DNA of 64,000 bases from Evernia prunastri (taxonomy: Eukaryota; Ascomycota; Lecanoromycetes; Lecanorales; Parmeliaceae): assembly GCA_003184365.1 (NCBI GenBank), contig NKYR01000008.1:434001-498000 (forward strand). Reading direction: 5' to 3'. Under the pieces are notes generated by a model that saw nothing but the letters and a program-made list of their open reading frames with translations, was not told where the DNA came from and ran no database searches. Positions within the stretch are counted from its first letter, which is position 1, and the number at the start of each line of letters is the position of its first letter. The position numbers and the translations under genes are program-made. Below, piece by piece: positions 41,824 through 53,800 of this stretch.

Positions 41824-42959
41824 ATGAATCATGGTGAGTCACAAAGCCGCAGGATTCCTTCTCTTGCAGAAACTGATGTGGAAACTTAGTGTTACCACAT
41901 CCAACAGACCGGTACCCCGTAAGCTTCTCAGATATATGGTATGCTATGGATGTCCGGAAACGTGCTGTGTTCTTGGAAGACGTCATCTGGAAAACCGATC
42001 TGAGCATTGAGAGGCTGAACGCACATTTCGGCGAGCTCCACCGTTTCAAACCGAACTGGTTGTCCCGCAGGCTGATCGGCTGTTCGATGCCGGTGTTTCG
42101 AAACTACATCAAGATACTCTTGTTCAGCCGAGCGACTGCTTTTAGCCACGACACTCTTTCGCCAGTCGCGGAAAATGAACACACTGCCACGACCGTGGAG
42201 ATGGAAACTCATGCGGTGCCACTTCAAGCGAGTGACGATCCATCGGCCAAGCCTGGTACCTACGAACTGGGTATCTCATGCAAAAAGCGGGAGTCAGATA
42301 CCCTGGCCTTCCCCACCCCTTCTGCAGATGCGCACAATCCGGCAAATCCAGAGCTTACCCAACTTGTGCACAGTCTGCCTCCCGAGCTGTTCGGGAAAGT
42401 GCTGCAGGAGTTCCTCCACGCGGTTTTCAGGCCACGGAGAATTTACGTCGGTGCCGAACCTCTGAATCTTCAAGTGCTCGGAGGGTTGAACCGGGCAATG
42501 TACGCGAAGCATCGGAGCACATTCCTGTCCGAGAGCATCTGGGTCTTCGGACAAGGCGGCTACCAGGAGACGATCGGCCTGTTGCACATGATGCCGGCTT
42601 CCCTGTTGACATCCATAAAGAAGATCGAAGTAAGGTTCACGAGGCACGACTACAAGGAACCCTCACCCGAACACTTTTACTCTCTTTTTCGCAAAACGGC
42701 ACCCGCGAACGACGACCCGCTCAATTCCCTTATGGATTACATCAGAAAGAGCGCCAATGCCAAATCTCACCTCATGCAGATCTGGCTCAGAAAGCTCGAT
42801 CATTTACTGTCACTTAAACTTGACGAGCTGGTCCTCGATTTCAAAGACGCTTACGGACCGGACGGGGAGTTTGTCGGGAGGAGGTTCACAGGTATTGCGA
42901 ACAGTAACCCCAGACATACCTCGGCGACGGTCACTGTCTTGGGCATGAAAGATCGCTGA
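41824..42959 (+). CDS. fungal F-box-like family protein, copy B
   Basis: Two exons (41824-41833 and 41890-42959) give 359 residues. The tiny first exon (ATG AAT CAT G) is joined by a 56-nt intron with donor GTGAGT to a frame that otherwise lacks an upstream ATG. The family start SLPPELFGKVLQEFLHAVF lies mid-protein, followed by RPRRIYVGAEPLNLQVLGGL and LSESIWVFG, then QIWLRKLDHLLSLKLDELVL and DFKDAYGPDGEFVG. It is a paralogue of the gene at 27343-28341. The C-terminus after GEFVG does not match copy A, and an intron there is possible, so the true end may differ. If the short first exon is wrong, the next ATG is at 41947. Confidence 0.65.
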
Positions 42960-44450
42960 CTTGGCGAAAAGAGGCCTGAGAGGGTATCGGCGCTTTAGAG
43001 CCCTCTGTTAATGAACCAAGATGTCACCAAGAGAGGCTCAGGAGCCTTATTAAACAGGATAGCGCAAATGGAGAACGGGAATCTTTTGAGCGGTGGTATG
43101 GTGATGTGCGAGGATGTCGACACTGTAGGAAGCAAGGATCTCGAACACGTGGGAGCATCGCCCATGATATATTCAGTTGAGGAGTTGGTTGTGCCTGTTG
43201 GGAGCATTGTCTTTCGTTGTACACGAAACGAATCGCCAGTGATGGACTATGGGTATCGTTTCAAGCGAGAACGAACCTTCCGTCAGAGTCTCGAAAATAA
43301 GTACATCATGAACAAACCCGAAAATACGAAAGAGCACTCGTTCTCAAACCTCAGACAAGAGCAGGTCAGAATATTCATATTTTAACACTTTTCACTTCAG
43401 CAAATAACAATTTGATTAACGATCACAGATTGCGTATACGTAGCATTGTAATCTTCTTTCTAAGTCAAAATTCAAAGTCTTCTTTCTTAACAGAGTCTTA
43501 TCTGTTGTTTATTCTATACATATCATAACACAGTGTCACTGCTTTATCATTATCACGTTCAGTCGAAACCCTGAGAGTAAAAATTAATTGGATTCGTCCC
43601 GTCACACTATACTTTCCTTTTGCCTTATTGTCGCCGGGAAGGATGAGAGCTGCCAACAGAGTCGACTAGTCAAATTCGATCCAGGCTCATTCTCTGTCCT
43701 GACCTGGAGGTCTCGGCAGTGGAAGATGGTCCGGAGCACCTAGCTGCGAATTTCGTGAGCGCCGGTTCCTGCACTGTACGTGTATTCATTGTGTTCGTTG
43801 CGTTCCTATAGAGCGTACCTAGAGTACCTTGGTGTCAATCCTCTTCGATCGTATGTAAAGATTTACGTTTCATGACGATCGTGGCGGTAAGCCGCTTGTT
43901 TCATAACCAAGTGGAAGGAAAGTTGGTCGTTATTAATTACTAACGAGCAGCGTGGCAATGCCTTGGAAATTATGACTCCTTACCTCCTTGATACTTTGAC
44001 TGATGAATCCCTTTATTTCGTAGCCGGAATACTTTAGAGCACTAGAGTAAGGTACTTTATCATGATTGGCGGATCGGAGGTCCGCCCGCCACTCCAAACT
44101 TAAAAAGTACATTACGACATGGGATTTGGGAATCGCCGATGTAAGATCCCTATGGTAGGTAGAAAGTACCTTACCCCAGATACCTACCTTATAATATACT
44201 ATACCACAATACCACCATACCTTACTTTACCAAGCATACCAGAATTGACGTCACGGCTTCCCCCATCACTTTGCTGAAATGGCGGGCTTTCGCTCGGTTT
44301 TCTATGCCAAGCTATGTATTCACGTATCCCACATATCCTTTGATGCTACCTTCGTACATTTTTGCGCATCCTTAAGCAACCTCATCATCCTTGGAGGTAG
44401 GTGCTAAAGATACTGATATCATCACTCTTCCTTGCTCTCCATCATCCCCC
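42960..44450. other. intergenic region upstream of the Zn2Cys6 gene
   Basis: No gene is supported. Frames near 43011-43385 lack family resemblance. From 44040 to 44235 the sequence is dense in TACCTTAC/GTAAGGTA-type words that also occur near 4180 and 19200. Confidence 0.6.
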
Positions 44451-46918
44451 ATGGACACTGATAGCACTTTGCATCAATTCATGGATGATGTCGAGCCGCC
44501 ACCGGCCACCACTCCTACCTTGTCCACTACATCAAGCGCTCCTGACCTAGCACCTTTTCGTCAACCGACGGCCCTGGCTTCGAGCAGTGGTGCTCCGAGT
44601 AAGAAACGGAAGCCGCCTGACTCACTCACTTCCAACGCCTGCACCAATTGTAAGAAAGCCAAAGCAAAGGTATCATCTGACTGGACATGCACTTGTGCAT
44701 TCATGGCCGGCAAAAATTGACCATCCTACAGTGTGACGGCGCATGGCCTGCATGCAGACGAAGCGCCAAGCGAAGTGTCCCGGACGCATGTCATTACGCA
44801 GTGCCTACCAAGGCGTTAAAGGACGACATGGCCCTGGAGATCCAAAGTCTACGTCGGGATGCGGACCGTCTCGAACTCGAGAAGGATGCTTTGTCGGAGA
44901 AGGATGCTTGGTTGGAACGAATAGTCTCCTCGCTCAAAGCTGGTACACAACGCTCGGAAGTCATTGATCAACTCATTCGGGGGCGATCTTACCGCGATAT
45001 CACTGCATGGCTTGGCCCGATTGGAGGAGTAGGCGATGATCTGGCCATATCTCCCACTAAGATAGTCGAGAATAGCGAAGAAGCCCAACTGGGTTTGTTT
45101 GACATGCAAGAGCCTCATCCATGGACCAATGTCTCAAGCGATCAGCTGCTGATCGAAAACCTGCTATCTCTTTACTTTTGTTGGGAATATCCAGTATTTA
45201 CAATCCTATCGGAGCATCATTTTCGCAGTGATATGAGGCATAATAGACATCGATACTGCAGTTCTCTCCTCGTAAACGCCATACTGGCATTAGCTTGCAG
45301 ATTCTCCGATCGACCGGAGACCCGAACCATTTCAACCGACAGCAGGACGGCGGGTGCTCGTTTCTTTGAAGAGGCGGAGTTGCTACTGGCTGGTGACGAT
45401 ACGCCAAGTTTGACAACCCTGCAGGCGTTGGGGATCATGTCCATCAGAGCAACCAGCTGTGGCCGAGAGAGCAAGGGATGGTCATTGGCAGGGCAATGCG
45501 CGCGGATGGCACTACAACTTGGTCTGCAGTTGCCTAACGTTGTAGCTGACGGTACGCCCGACTCGGCCGCGGAGCTCGAAGTCCGCGCAATCAGCTTTTG
45601 GGGAGCCTTTGCCCTTGACCAGTGAGTCTACGCATTCACAGACCTTCTGCAATAATTGTGACCATCCTTCAGGGCCTGGTCCCAATTCACCGGCCGCGTT
45701 CCGCAATTGCCTCGCTCCGTGATCGGGGTGGCCAAGCTGGAAAGCTTCAAGGTAACGAGTGTCAAGGCCTGGGCGCCTTATTCGGAGGATAACATCCGTT
45801 TCGGGTCAATCTACCAACAACCAACCAATATCACCTCTATATTCTTTAGTTACATTGGTCTCTCCGAGATCATAAATGAGAGTTTGTATCTGTTATATTC
45901 GCCCGGCGAGCGTATCACCAGTGAGCAAGTACTGGCGATCCACGTTCGATACCTCAAATGGTACACCTCTCTACCTCTGGCACTACGGCGTGGCGAGGAC
46001 TTCACGCCGGCAATCCTCGTGTTGCAGTGAGTCTGTACCGCATCCGAGCGCTCTCGCGGCCGTTGAACTTGCTGTAGCATGTACTATCAACTGGCCGTTC
46101 TCTTGCTCTTTCGAAAGTTTTTCCGGTTTGGAATTTTGACATCCTCAACCTCCCCGCGGAGCATGTGTACCGAGGCCGCCAACAACATCACTACTCTCTT
46201 AAATTCTTACGCCAGCCTCTACAGTTTGCGGCGCGTATCCTTCGTGGTGCCCCACGCCGTCCTCGCTTCGTCGGCCATCCATCTCGCCAACATGTCTGAT
46301 ATACACGTCCCCAAAGCTCTGCAATCGGGCCTTGACGGTTTGGCGGATATGTGCCTGGGCGACTCCTTCGCGGCATCTTCCCTCGGACTCATCAAGTTCA
46401 TCGCTAACAAATGGGGTATCCCCTTGATCATCGTCGAGAGATCACCGCTGGTGCGACATGCTATTCGCTCGCAGGATCCAGCGGCGGCCGGGCCCTCTGC
46501 TCCAGATGCAGCCGAATCTGCTCCACCGAGTCTTGCCGCAACGTTACTCTGGGACTGGGCTACCACCTCTTCCTATCTCGCCTACCCTTCCTCATCTTAC
46601 TCGACAATCCCTCCACATCCTTCTTCGCCCACATTGCTGCAGTCCCGGATACTGACGACGGATAAGCAGGCTGGCCAATCCGAGGTAATGCGTTTACATC
46701 ATGCGGGCTTCGAAGCCGCGGATGAAAATGTCTTCCTCTACTCTCGGGCGAGACTGCCTCCTATCCGAGAGATGCTAGGCCCGGGGGATGTTGTTGGTGG
46801 GCCCGGGGTTGTGCCGGGGGGGGGGGGGGGGGGTATACTGTTGAGAGGGGTTGTTTCCGGACCGAGGTTGGAGGAGGTGAATATGGAGGGAATCTGTGGG
46901 GAGGAAGGTGGGATTTAG
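44451..46918 (+). CDS. Zn2Cys6 fungal-specific transcription factor with an altered zinc cluster
   Basis: A nuclear regulator with an N-terminal binuclear zinc cluster and a fungal-specific middle homology region. Four exons (44451-44669, 44732-45621, 45673-46026, 46078-46918) give 767 residues. The cluster reads CTNCKKAKAKCDGAWPAC, then RRSAKRSVPDAC: five of six cysteines are present and the fifth is Ser (AGC at 44762-44764). A coiled-coil linker follows (LRRDADRLELEKDALSEKD). The middle region has ENLLSLYFCWEYPVFTILSE, FSDRPETR, GRESKGWSLAGQCARMALQL, RAISFWGAFALDQAWSQFTG and HMYYQLAVLLLFRKFF, the NIT4-like layout. An 18-base G run (46816-46833) encodes six glycines near the C-terminus. Target genes are unknown; no adjacent gene looks like a natural partner. 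Confidence 0.85.
46816..46833. repeat. 18-base G homopolymer within a coding exon
   Basis: Eighteen consecutive G bases in the last exon of the Zn2Cys6 gene. A length change of one or two would shift the frame for the last 35 or so residues. Confidence 0.95.
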
Positions 46919-47579
46919 GGCTGGAAGAGGGTGGGGATCAGGGTTTGGGGATGAGGTTAGAATCTCCGGACGTGACGGGAGAGGGAGAGGAGTGAGAGAC
47001 CAATAGCGAGTGTGGAGGGGGGAGGACGAATGGATTGGATCGGGCATCGGGCATTGGGCATTGGGTTTGGGGGATGCGGTGTGAAGTGGTGTTGGTTTGA
47101 TTCTTTTTGGCGGCTCAAGTCTTCGTGCGCTTTGAAAGAGGGTTGAGGATTCATGTTGTCAATTAGATAGAATATGAGAGCGGGACCCAATCCGTGACCT
47201 ATTACTACCCTGGAGCGAAATGCGCCGTGGCTATCCCGTAGGCTGGGTACACGAATAAAAGGTGACGGTTAGCATCTGGCACGAGGCCGCGATGATGATC
47301 GGCGCAGGATCGCCGATGCTGGTGATCGGGAGATCATCATTCAAATGCGATTACGCTCCATGCGCGGCATTTGTACGAAATGAAGTTTCTTGTAGCTGGT
47401 CGGGTATTTAATGGCAAAAGAGATGGATGCTGAGATGAGGCTCTGCGGGCATATGCCGCTAAGTAACAGATCCCTGCCAAGCAAGGTACATACCTTACCT
47501 ACTGTACATACGGAGCACTCCACTTTCACCTCGCAAGCCACCGCTCCAACGCCATCAACCAACCAACCAACCCGCCACC
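46919..47579. other. intergenic region
   Basis: No gene is seen. GTACATACGGAGCAC near 47506-47520 is a variant of the recurring CGGAGTAC word. Confidence 0.6.
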
Positions 47580-48065
47580 ATGACAGCCCCCACCCCGCCA
47601 ACAACCCAACCCCTCCAACCCCCCCCAACCCAACCGCCGCCCCCCGCGCCTCCATCCCCCCCCCGCACCGCCGAAGCCCGCGCCGCTTTCACCGCCCACC
47701 TCGCCTCCATCGGCGCCTCCCACATCGCCCCGCTCGAATCCCGCCTCGCAGACCTCCACGCCAACGCCGCCGCCGTCGCGAAGCAGGAAGCCGCGCTCGC
47801 GAAAGCCACGGGGCGGCTGGCCGGCGCGGCGGAGAGGCAGCAGCGGCTCGCGGATGAGGGGGCGCGGGCGCTGAAGGAGTTGGGGGACGTGCAGAATTGG
47901 GCGGAGGTGTTGGAGAGGGATCTGTTGGTGTTGGAGGAGGCGGTGGGGTGGGGGGAGAGAGGGGAGGGGGAGACGGAGGGGGAGGAGGGGNNNNNNNNGG
48001 GGGGTGGAGGGGGGGAAGGGTGGGAAGGGGGATGGGAAGAGGGAGGGGGACGGGGATGGGGTTAG
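47580..48065 (+). CDS. BLOC1S1: BLOC-1 subunit 1 (GCN5L1-like), interrupted by an N-run
   Basis: A small coiled-coil protein matching BLOC-1 subunit 1, a member of the complex that acts on endosomal and vacuolar trafficking. After a proline-rich start of about 35 residues come an Ala-rich helix (LADLHANAAAVAKQEAALAK) and the family motif ALKELGDVQNWAEVLERDLL, which corresponds to the ALKEIGDVENWARSIE core of animal members. The family normally ends a few residues after this motif. Here the frame runs on through a G-rich Gly/Glu tail that contains an 8-base N-run (47991-47998), so the frame after it and the true stop are not known. The ATG at 47580 sits in a good context (CCACCATGA). The tail may be partly an assembly artefact. 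Confidence 0.72.
   Translation: MTAPTPPTTQPLQPPPTQPPPPAPPSPPRTAEARAAFTAHLASIGASHIAPLESRLADLHANAAAVAKQEAALAKATGRLAGAAERQQRLADEGARALKELGDVQNWAEVLERDLLVLEEAVGWGERGEGETEGEEGXXXGGGGGEGWEGGWEEGGGRGWG
47991..47998. other. ambiguous bases inside a G-rich tract
   Basis: Eight N characters flanked by G runs, inside the predicted BLOC1S1 tail. The base count and thus the reading frame are unknown. Confidence 0.95.
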
Positions 48066-50831
48066 GGTTGTGGGAAAGGGGGAGGGGGAGAGGGATGCCG
48101 CGAAGGGAAAGAGCGGGGAATTGTTGGATAAGCCGGATGGCTATGGTACATAATGAGGGGTGTGGGACGCTTCGTCAAGAGTGTGCGCCTTGTGGCTGTT
48201 GGGAAGTGCTTGTGGCTGCAAGTCGCCTTTTCAGGAGCGGATCATGAAGTACGAATCCCGCGAACAACGCAACCAGCAGTGCGACGGTCACGGCAACGAC
48301 GCTGAGAGAGAGCCGGACTATGCGCCACCTTTGATGAGTTGTGTTGCAAGAGCTCGCAGCGCATTAAGGAGCTGTTGCTTGGGAGGCTTTTACAGCTATC
48401 ACGCCAATCGATTTGAAACAATTGAACCACTGAGAGTACGGCCTCTCTTCTTCAGTGCGATTGAAGGTTTGCATAGAGATATACAGAGTCTAGCGAGTTG
48501 AAGGACGCTTTTTACTCTTCGCGTTCTTGGACCCTCCTTCTGAGCTGCTTGGAAGGAGGGAACATCCAAATCACGCATTGGGCACGCCGCCCTCGGATCG
48601 GACTTTCGATGGGAGCGACGGCACACGTCTTGATAGCTGTCGCTCAATTCTACGCGGCGCGCTATCAATCGTTGATATGCCGTTCCAGCACTAGCTGCGT
48701 CTTCCGGCAGGGCTACGTACTCGGTGAATTGGGTCCTCTTCCTGCCGAGGTATCGGTTCGAGATCGCGATGTTGATGTCCAGTCTACAGGCATGGCTCGC
48801 TCGAGAGGAGCAATCATTATCCCCAGGAATGCACTACCGCCGCGAGGCGCGATTTATCAACAGCGATCTGTTCGAAAAAGCGGGCCGAGAGTTTTGAAGC
48901 TGTACTTGCTTTACGGGAACAGCGTGGATTCTCGAGGGGAGTGGGGCGCATACTCGAGTCCGGTCGGAGTGCGGAGGCTTAAAAGGTTTTCCATCTTCCA
49001 TCACCCGGTGATGTAGCTACAGTATCTTACGTCGCTGGGTTCCTGGAACAATGCGCAAATGTTCCGCTGTCGTCCTCTTCTGGGCCCTTACTCTACGCGA
49101 TGGATGCAATGCTGCTGGATGATGATGATGTTGTGGGTCATTGCGGAGAGGACTTGAGCTGTTTACCCTCGTCGAAATGAACCACTACTATTATTATCGA
49201 CAATTGGATGAAGTGTAGTGAGAATGCACGAACAGCTTCTTCCTTCCAGCGCTACATACTTACTGTATGTAGAGCCTCCATTGCCAAAAGATGAATTGGG
49301 TTCTCGGATCTTTCATTGGTCGATCTTATCAAATACCGTAGTCTCAAGGTAGCTAAAGTACTCCGTAACCCAGTCTCGGCGTATCCGTAATGAATTGACC
49401 GGGCAAGGTTGTTTCGGCAAATGCTTCTTCCCCGCCACCACCGCCCCCATCCATGTCCATGTCTTTGCTTCCTCTTAGTAACATCCTTGACATCCTTCCC
49501 CACCGACTGTTACATCGCATTGTTTCACCATGTCAGAAATCAAATTATTCAACCATGGAATAGGTACCGAATGGTATGATGTTGATTCCTACCTGACCCA
49601 CTAACCGAGATTCAGTGCGAACTTCGAAGCGAGCTGGTGCGCTATCATTTCCCTTCCTCTTTCTTGGCCATTCTTTACAACCCCTACCTCCTCCCCAAGG
49701 ATCAGTAATACCACTCTTGGATCCTCATCACTCGTTCTGTCAGGGTCTCTGGTGGACGCAGCTGTCCGTCTTTTACATTTCTTTCTCCGACCGGAGGGCC
49801 ATGGGTACTCTAGGTAAGAGTCCGCCAAAAATATCTCCCTCTATGCATTTATTTGTGCTATATACTCTTACGAAGAAGCATGCCTTGGCTCCCTTGGCCA
49901 AGGACACACATCACCAACTGCGGGAGAGTGATTGGCCCGATGTTCTGAATTCGAGGACAGAAGCCGCGTAGGCAGCTCCATTCTTCGAGTCAGCTCTCGG
50001 AATCTGCATCTCATTTCATCAATGTCCAGTCTCATCCGATGGCTACAGGAGGCTAGCCATCCGATTTTTCGTTAGGTTAATGGTCGTGGGTAGGAGTGCC
50101 GTGACTGCCGTTTCTCACTTTTGCGTGCGAGAACAGGTTTGTAATCTCGCGAATTTTCCAGGCCTGCGAATACTTTGCTTAAACCTTCCTTTCTTTCTCT
50201 TTTTTCCTTTTTTTTCATGCCTAGTTCGAAATTCGAAGGATTCTCCCCTTCACGTACTAGCTGGGGCTGAGCCTCAACTGCCCCCTACTTTTATTAGACC
50301 ACCATTTTGGGGCCCAATAAAATAGAGGCTGGAAGGATGTATTGGTGCGGCTTCCGGCTGACGTGCGGCACGCACATGAACCCTAACCGAAAAGCACCTG
50401 GCATCTTCGCACTAGAAACGTCTGACCTCTGGTTGGTTGCTGTTTTAAAGATCTTACTCAAAAGTTAGAGATTCATTAAATCCAGATGAAAAGGTAGACT
50501 GCGCCGCGGACAAGGGTCTCGCCCCGTAGGGTTTACCTCTTTAAAGAAGCTGCCGCGGTCCCGACTCTTTTGTTGGTTCTTGCCTTTTCGAAACGTCAAG
50601 TTATCACCGTTGTGTGTGCTTCTTACACCTTGAGCTCGTGCCCGGGAATCGAGGCTGCTCAACGGTAGCTTGGGTCTCGTGAACCTTGTATATTGGCCTA
50701 TCAAGCTTCTTGTGACATGCGCGACCAGGCATAATCGAGTTGAACATCTGTCTCGAGATCTCTGATCCATCTCCCACTCTCGTTGAGAACTAAGCTGGTC
50801 TCGCAAACACACAGTCATTCCAATTGAAAGA
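48066..50831. other. 2.8-kb region without a supported gene
   Basis: Several frames are open but none matches a family: 48498-49016 (+), 49615-49971 (+), 50465-50818 (-). On the - strand near 48320-48170 a hydrophobic stretch (LSLSVVAVTVALLVALFAGF) followed by basic residues and a stop could be the end of a small membrane protein, but I cannot find its start. GTACTCCGTA lies at 49358-49367. The last 400 bp are the leader of the surface-protein gene. Confidence 0.5.
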
Positions 50832-53800
50832 ATGCAATTACACGCTCAGTTACCCTTGGGCATCCTATGCATCCTCTTCACCCATTGTTCCCGAGTCACA
50901 GCAGTGTGCCCTACACTACCATGCAGCGAGGACGTCCCGGTATACGGAGTCGCTCCGCTGAACAGTGGAGCCACATCGAGTGCATTTCCTGCGGCCATCG
51001 TCTCAAGCAGTCCTCTGGTGGTGGAACCTGGCAAGGAGCGCAGTACACCACCTGCAGCAGCCGTTCCCACGACGACTAGTACTTCGACTCCTGTGCTTCC
51101 TTCAACGACATCACCAGCCACGCCCACCTCAACCCCGAGTGTTATACCTCCGGATACGGCTTTAGCGTCAAAATCATCAGCTACGCCCACCTCAACTCCC
51201 ACTGTTATACCTCCAGCTTTAACGTCGACATCATCAGCCACACCCATTTCAACCCTCAGCGTTAGTTCTTCGGCTCAAGCTTTAACATCGACGCCTTCAG
51301 TTGCGCCCACAGTAATTTCTAGTTCGCGGTATTCCACTGGAGTACCCACCGTCTTATCTTCCTCAAATCCTGCAGCATCATCCAGTGCGACATTATCTGT
51401 ATTCCAGTCTGTCACGACATCGTCCGGTAACTCGACAGCGGCTAATTCAACGGCCTCGGCTACTGTACCGGCGTCAATCACTCAATGTGGCAGTTGTCGA
51501 GTTCTGGCGGATCAAGTCCAGGTTTACTATTGGCCTACTGCATCAGTGAAAAATGATTGCGCGCGAGGGGCATCCGTCAACCCATTCCAGACTGGCGTTC
51601 CTTACGCATCTAATGCGTCGAGGATTCAATCTTTGGCACCACAGGCGGCAAATAGCCCGACCACCACCGTTGTTGATGGGTACACATTGTAGGCTAATCT
51701 TCTTCCCGGGTATTGATTATTTCATACTGATAATCGGTCTAGCACTTTCCCATCGTTGTACGTATCCGTTGTTGGTGGGATTTCAGTATCCGATTCCTGC
51801 GGCCTTGTCGGAGGCGTGCACACAAATCCTGCACCAGTAGCAGTTCAAGCTATCACCACCGCTTCTTATGACAGTTGGCCTTCTACCTGCAGACTGCAAG
51901 GTCAGAATGCGCAGGCAGTCATCGACACTCTAGCTCTCTCAGACATCGCCTGTCCAACCTGGGGCTTGTCAGACCCCTTCACTACCTCCTGTGACGGGAG
52001 TTCATACCTGACAGCAACGTATGGACAACCTTATAATCCCGTCATTTTGGTGCCAACTGAAATCCTGGCCATCGATCCCGCTTGGGGAGCCTGTACTACT
52101 AATACAGCTGACGCGCTTCTGACATTGCCATGCGGCATATACGATCCACCAAAAGCCTTGCAAACGGCTCATGCCCTGGTTGCTGGGGGCGATCCAGGTG
52201 ATCCTTCGTCCCCTGGACCGCCAGAAGGAGCGTCTGACACCCTGCAACAAGCTAATCATCTTGCGCCTACTACCACACCTGTAAACGACCCTCCCGCGTC
52301 AACGACGCCTATGGCAGCGCCGGCCAAAACCGGGTCGCCGAGCTTACCAGGACCTACAACAACGTCAAGCAGTGGAGGAAGTGCAGCAGACCTTTTGAAA
52401 TTGGATCCGTTAGATCCTGACGCTAAGCAAGCAGCGGATCCGGGCCCAAGTAAAGCTGTCCAGCAAGGGGGTTCGACACCAGCTTCAAACCCTCAAACGT
52501 CGAACTCAGGTAGTCAGGACACGAGTTCTCCAGATGACCCTGCGAAGTCAAATCCGACGGATCCAGATACTTCGGAAGATCCAATTCAGAAAGGCTCGGA
52601 ACAGAAAGAGGCGTCGGCTTCGGCTTCTGAGTCTCAAAACTCAGAACCAAATGTTCAGCCGGCAGTGCTAAAAGCGCCTACGACTATCAACTTAGGTGGT
52701 GGAACACCATCCACCCAAGGCGTGGGAGCATTGATCAACGGTGGCCTCGGAGAAGGGAGTGTGCCTGCTCCTACTCCGTCTCCCGCCTTCACTCCTCACG
52801 TTGTCACTGCTCTGGGCCAGACTCTCAGCATCACCGATCCCTCTGCTGTAGCGATTGGCAGCTCCACATTATCAGTCGGCGGGCCAGCCCACACAACCGA
52901 CGGGAAATACTACTCTTTAGGATCTTCTGGAAACCTAATCGCTGGTACATTAACCTCGAGTCCTGGACCTTCGTCACCACCAGTGCTGTCTGTTGCTGGA
53001 TCAACATACACAGCCAATTCAGCTTCTGAATTCGTAGTGGCTGGCCAGACGTTGACGCCAGGTGGACAAATAATGGTTGCGAGCACCCCGATATCTCTAC
53101 ATCCCTCCGCCAACATTGCTGTCGTTGGAGGCAGTACTCAGGTGCTCACAACAGCAACGCCGGCGCCATCCCCAGCCGTGTTGAAATTTGCGGGCTCCAC
53201 ATATACTGCTAATGCCGCTTCCCAGTTCGTCGTAGCCGGTCAAACACTAGCGCCAGGTGGCCAGATAACGGTGGCTAGCACACCAATATCGCTTCACTCT
53301 TCCACCGACATCGCTGTGGTTGGAGGTAGCACTCAGTTTCTCACAACCGCCACACCCAGTCCTAACCCGGCAATATTGACATTTGCGGGCTCCACCTACA
53401 CCGCGAATACAGCTTCGCAATTTGTCGTCGCAGGTCAAACCCTAACACCCGGCGGCCAGATTACAGTGTCCAGCACTCCACTATCTCTAGGTCCTTCAGC
53501 CAACATCGCAATCATCGGCACAAGCACCCAACTCCTCACGACCCCCGGCCCAACCTCCAACCCAGCCATATTGACATTCGCTGGCTCCACTTACACCGCA
53601 AACACCGCGTCTGATTTCGTCATAGCTGGCCAGACCTTAACACCAGGAGGTACCATCACAGCGTCCGGAACACCCATCTCAGTCCTGAAAGGAACAAGCA
53701 ACATCGCAGTCATCGGCACCAGCACTCAAACACTCGCAACCGCTCCTGCCACTTTATCCACCGCAGAAGCACCCGTCATGACATGGGACGGCTCAACATA

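Noticed and set aside
48498..49016. 172-codon + strand frame
   Set aside because: No family match; composition is not distinct from the flanking non-coding DNA.
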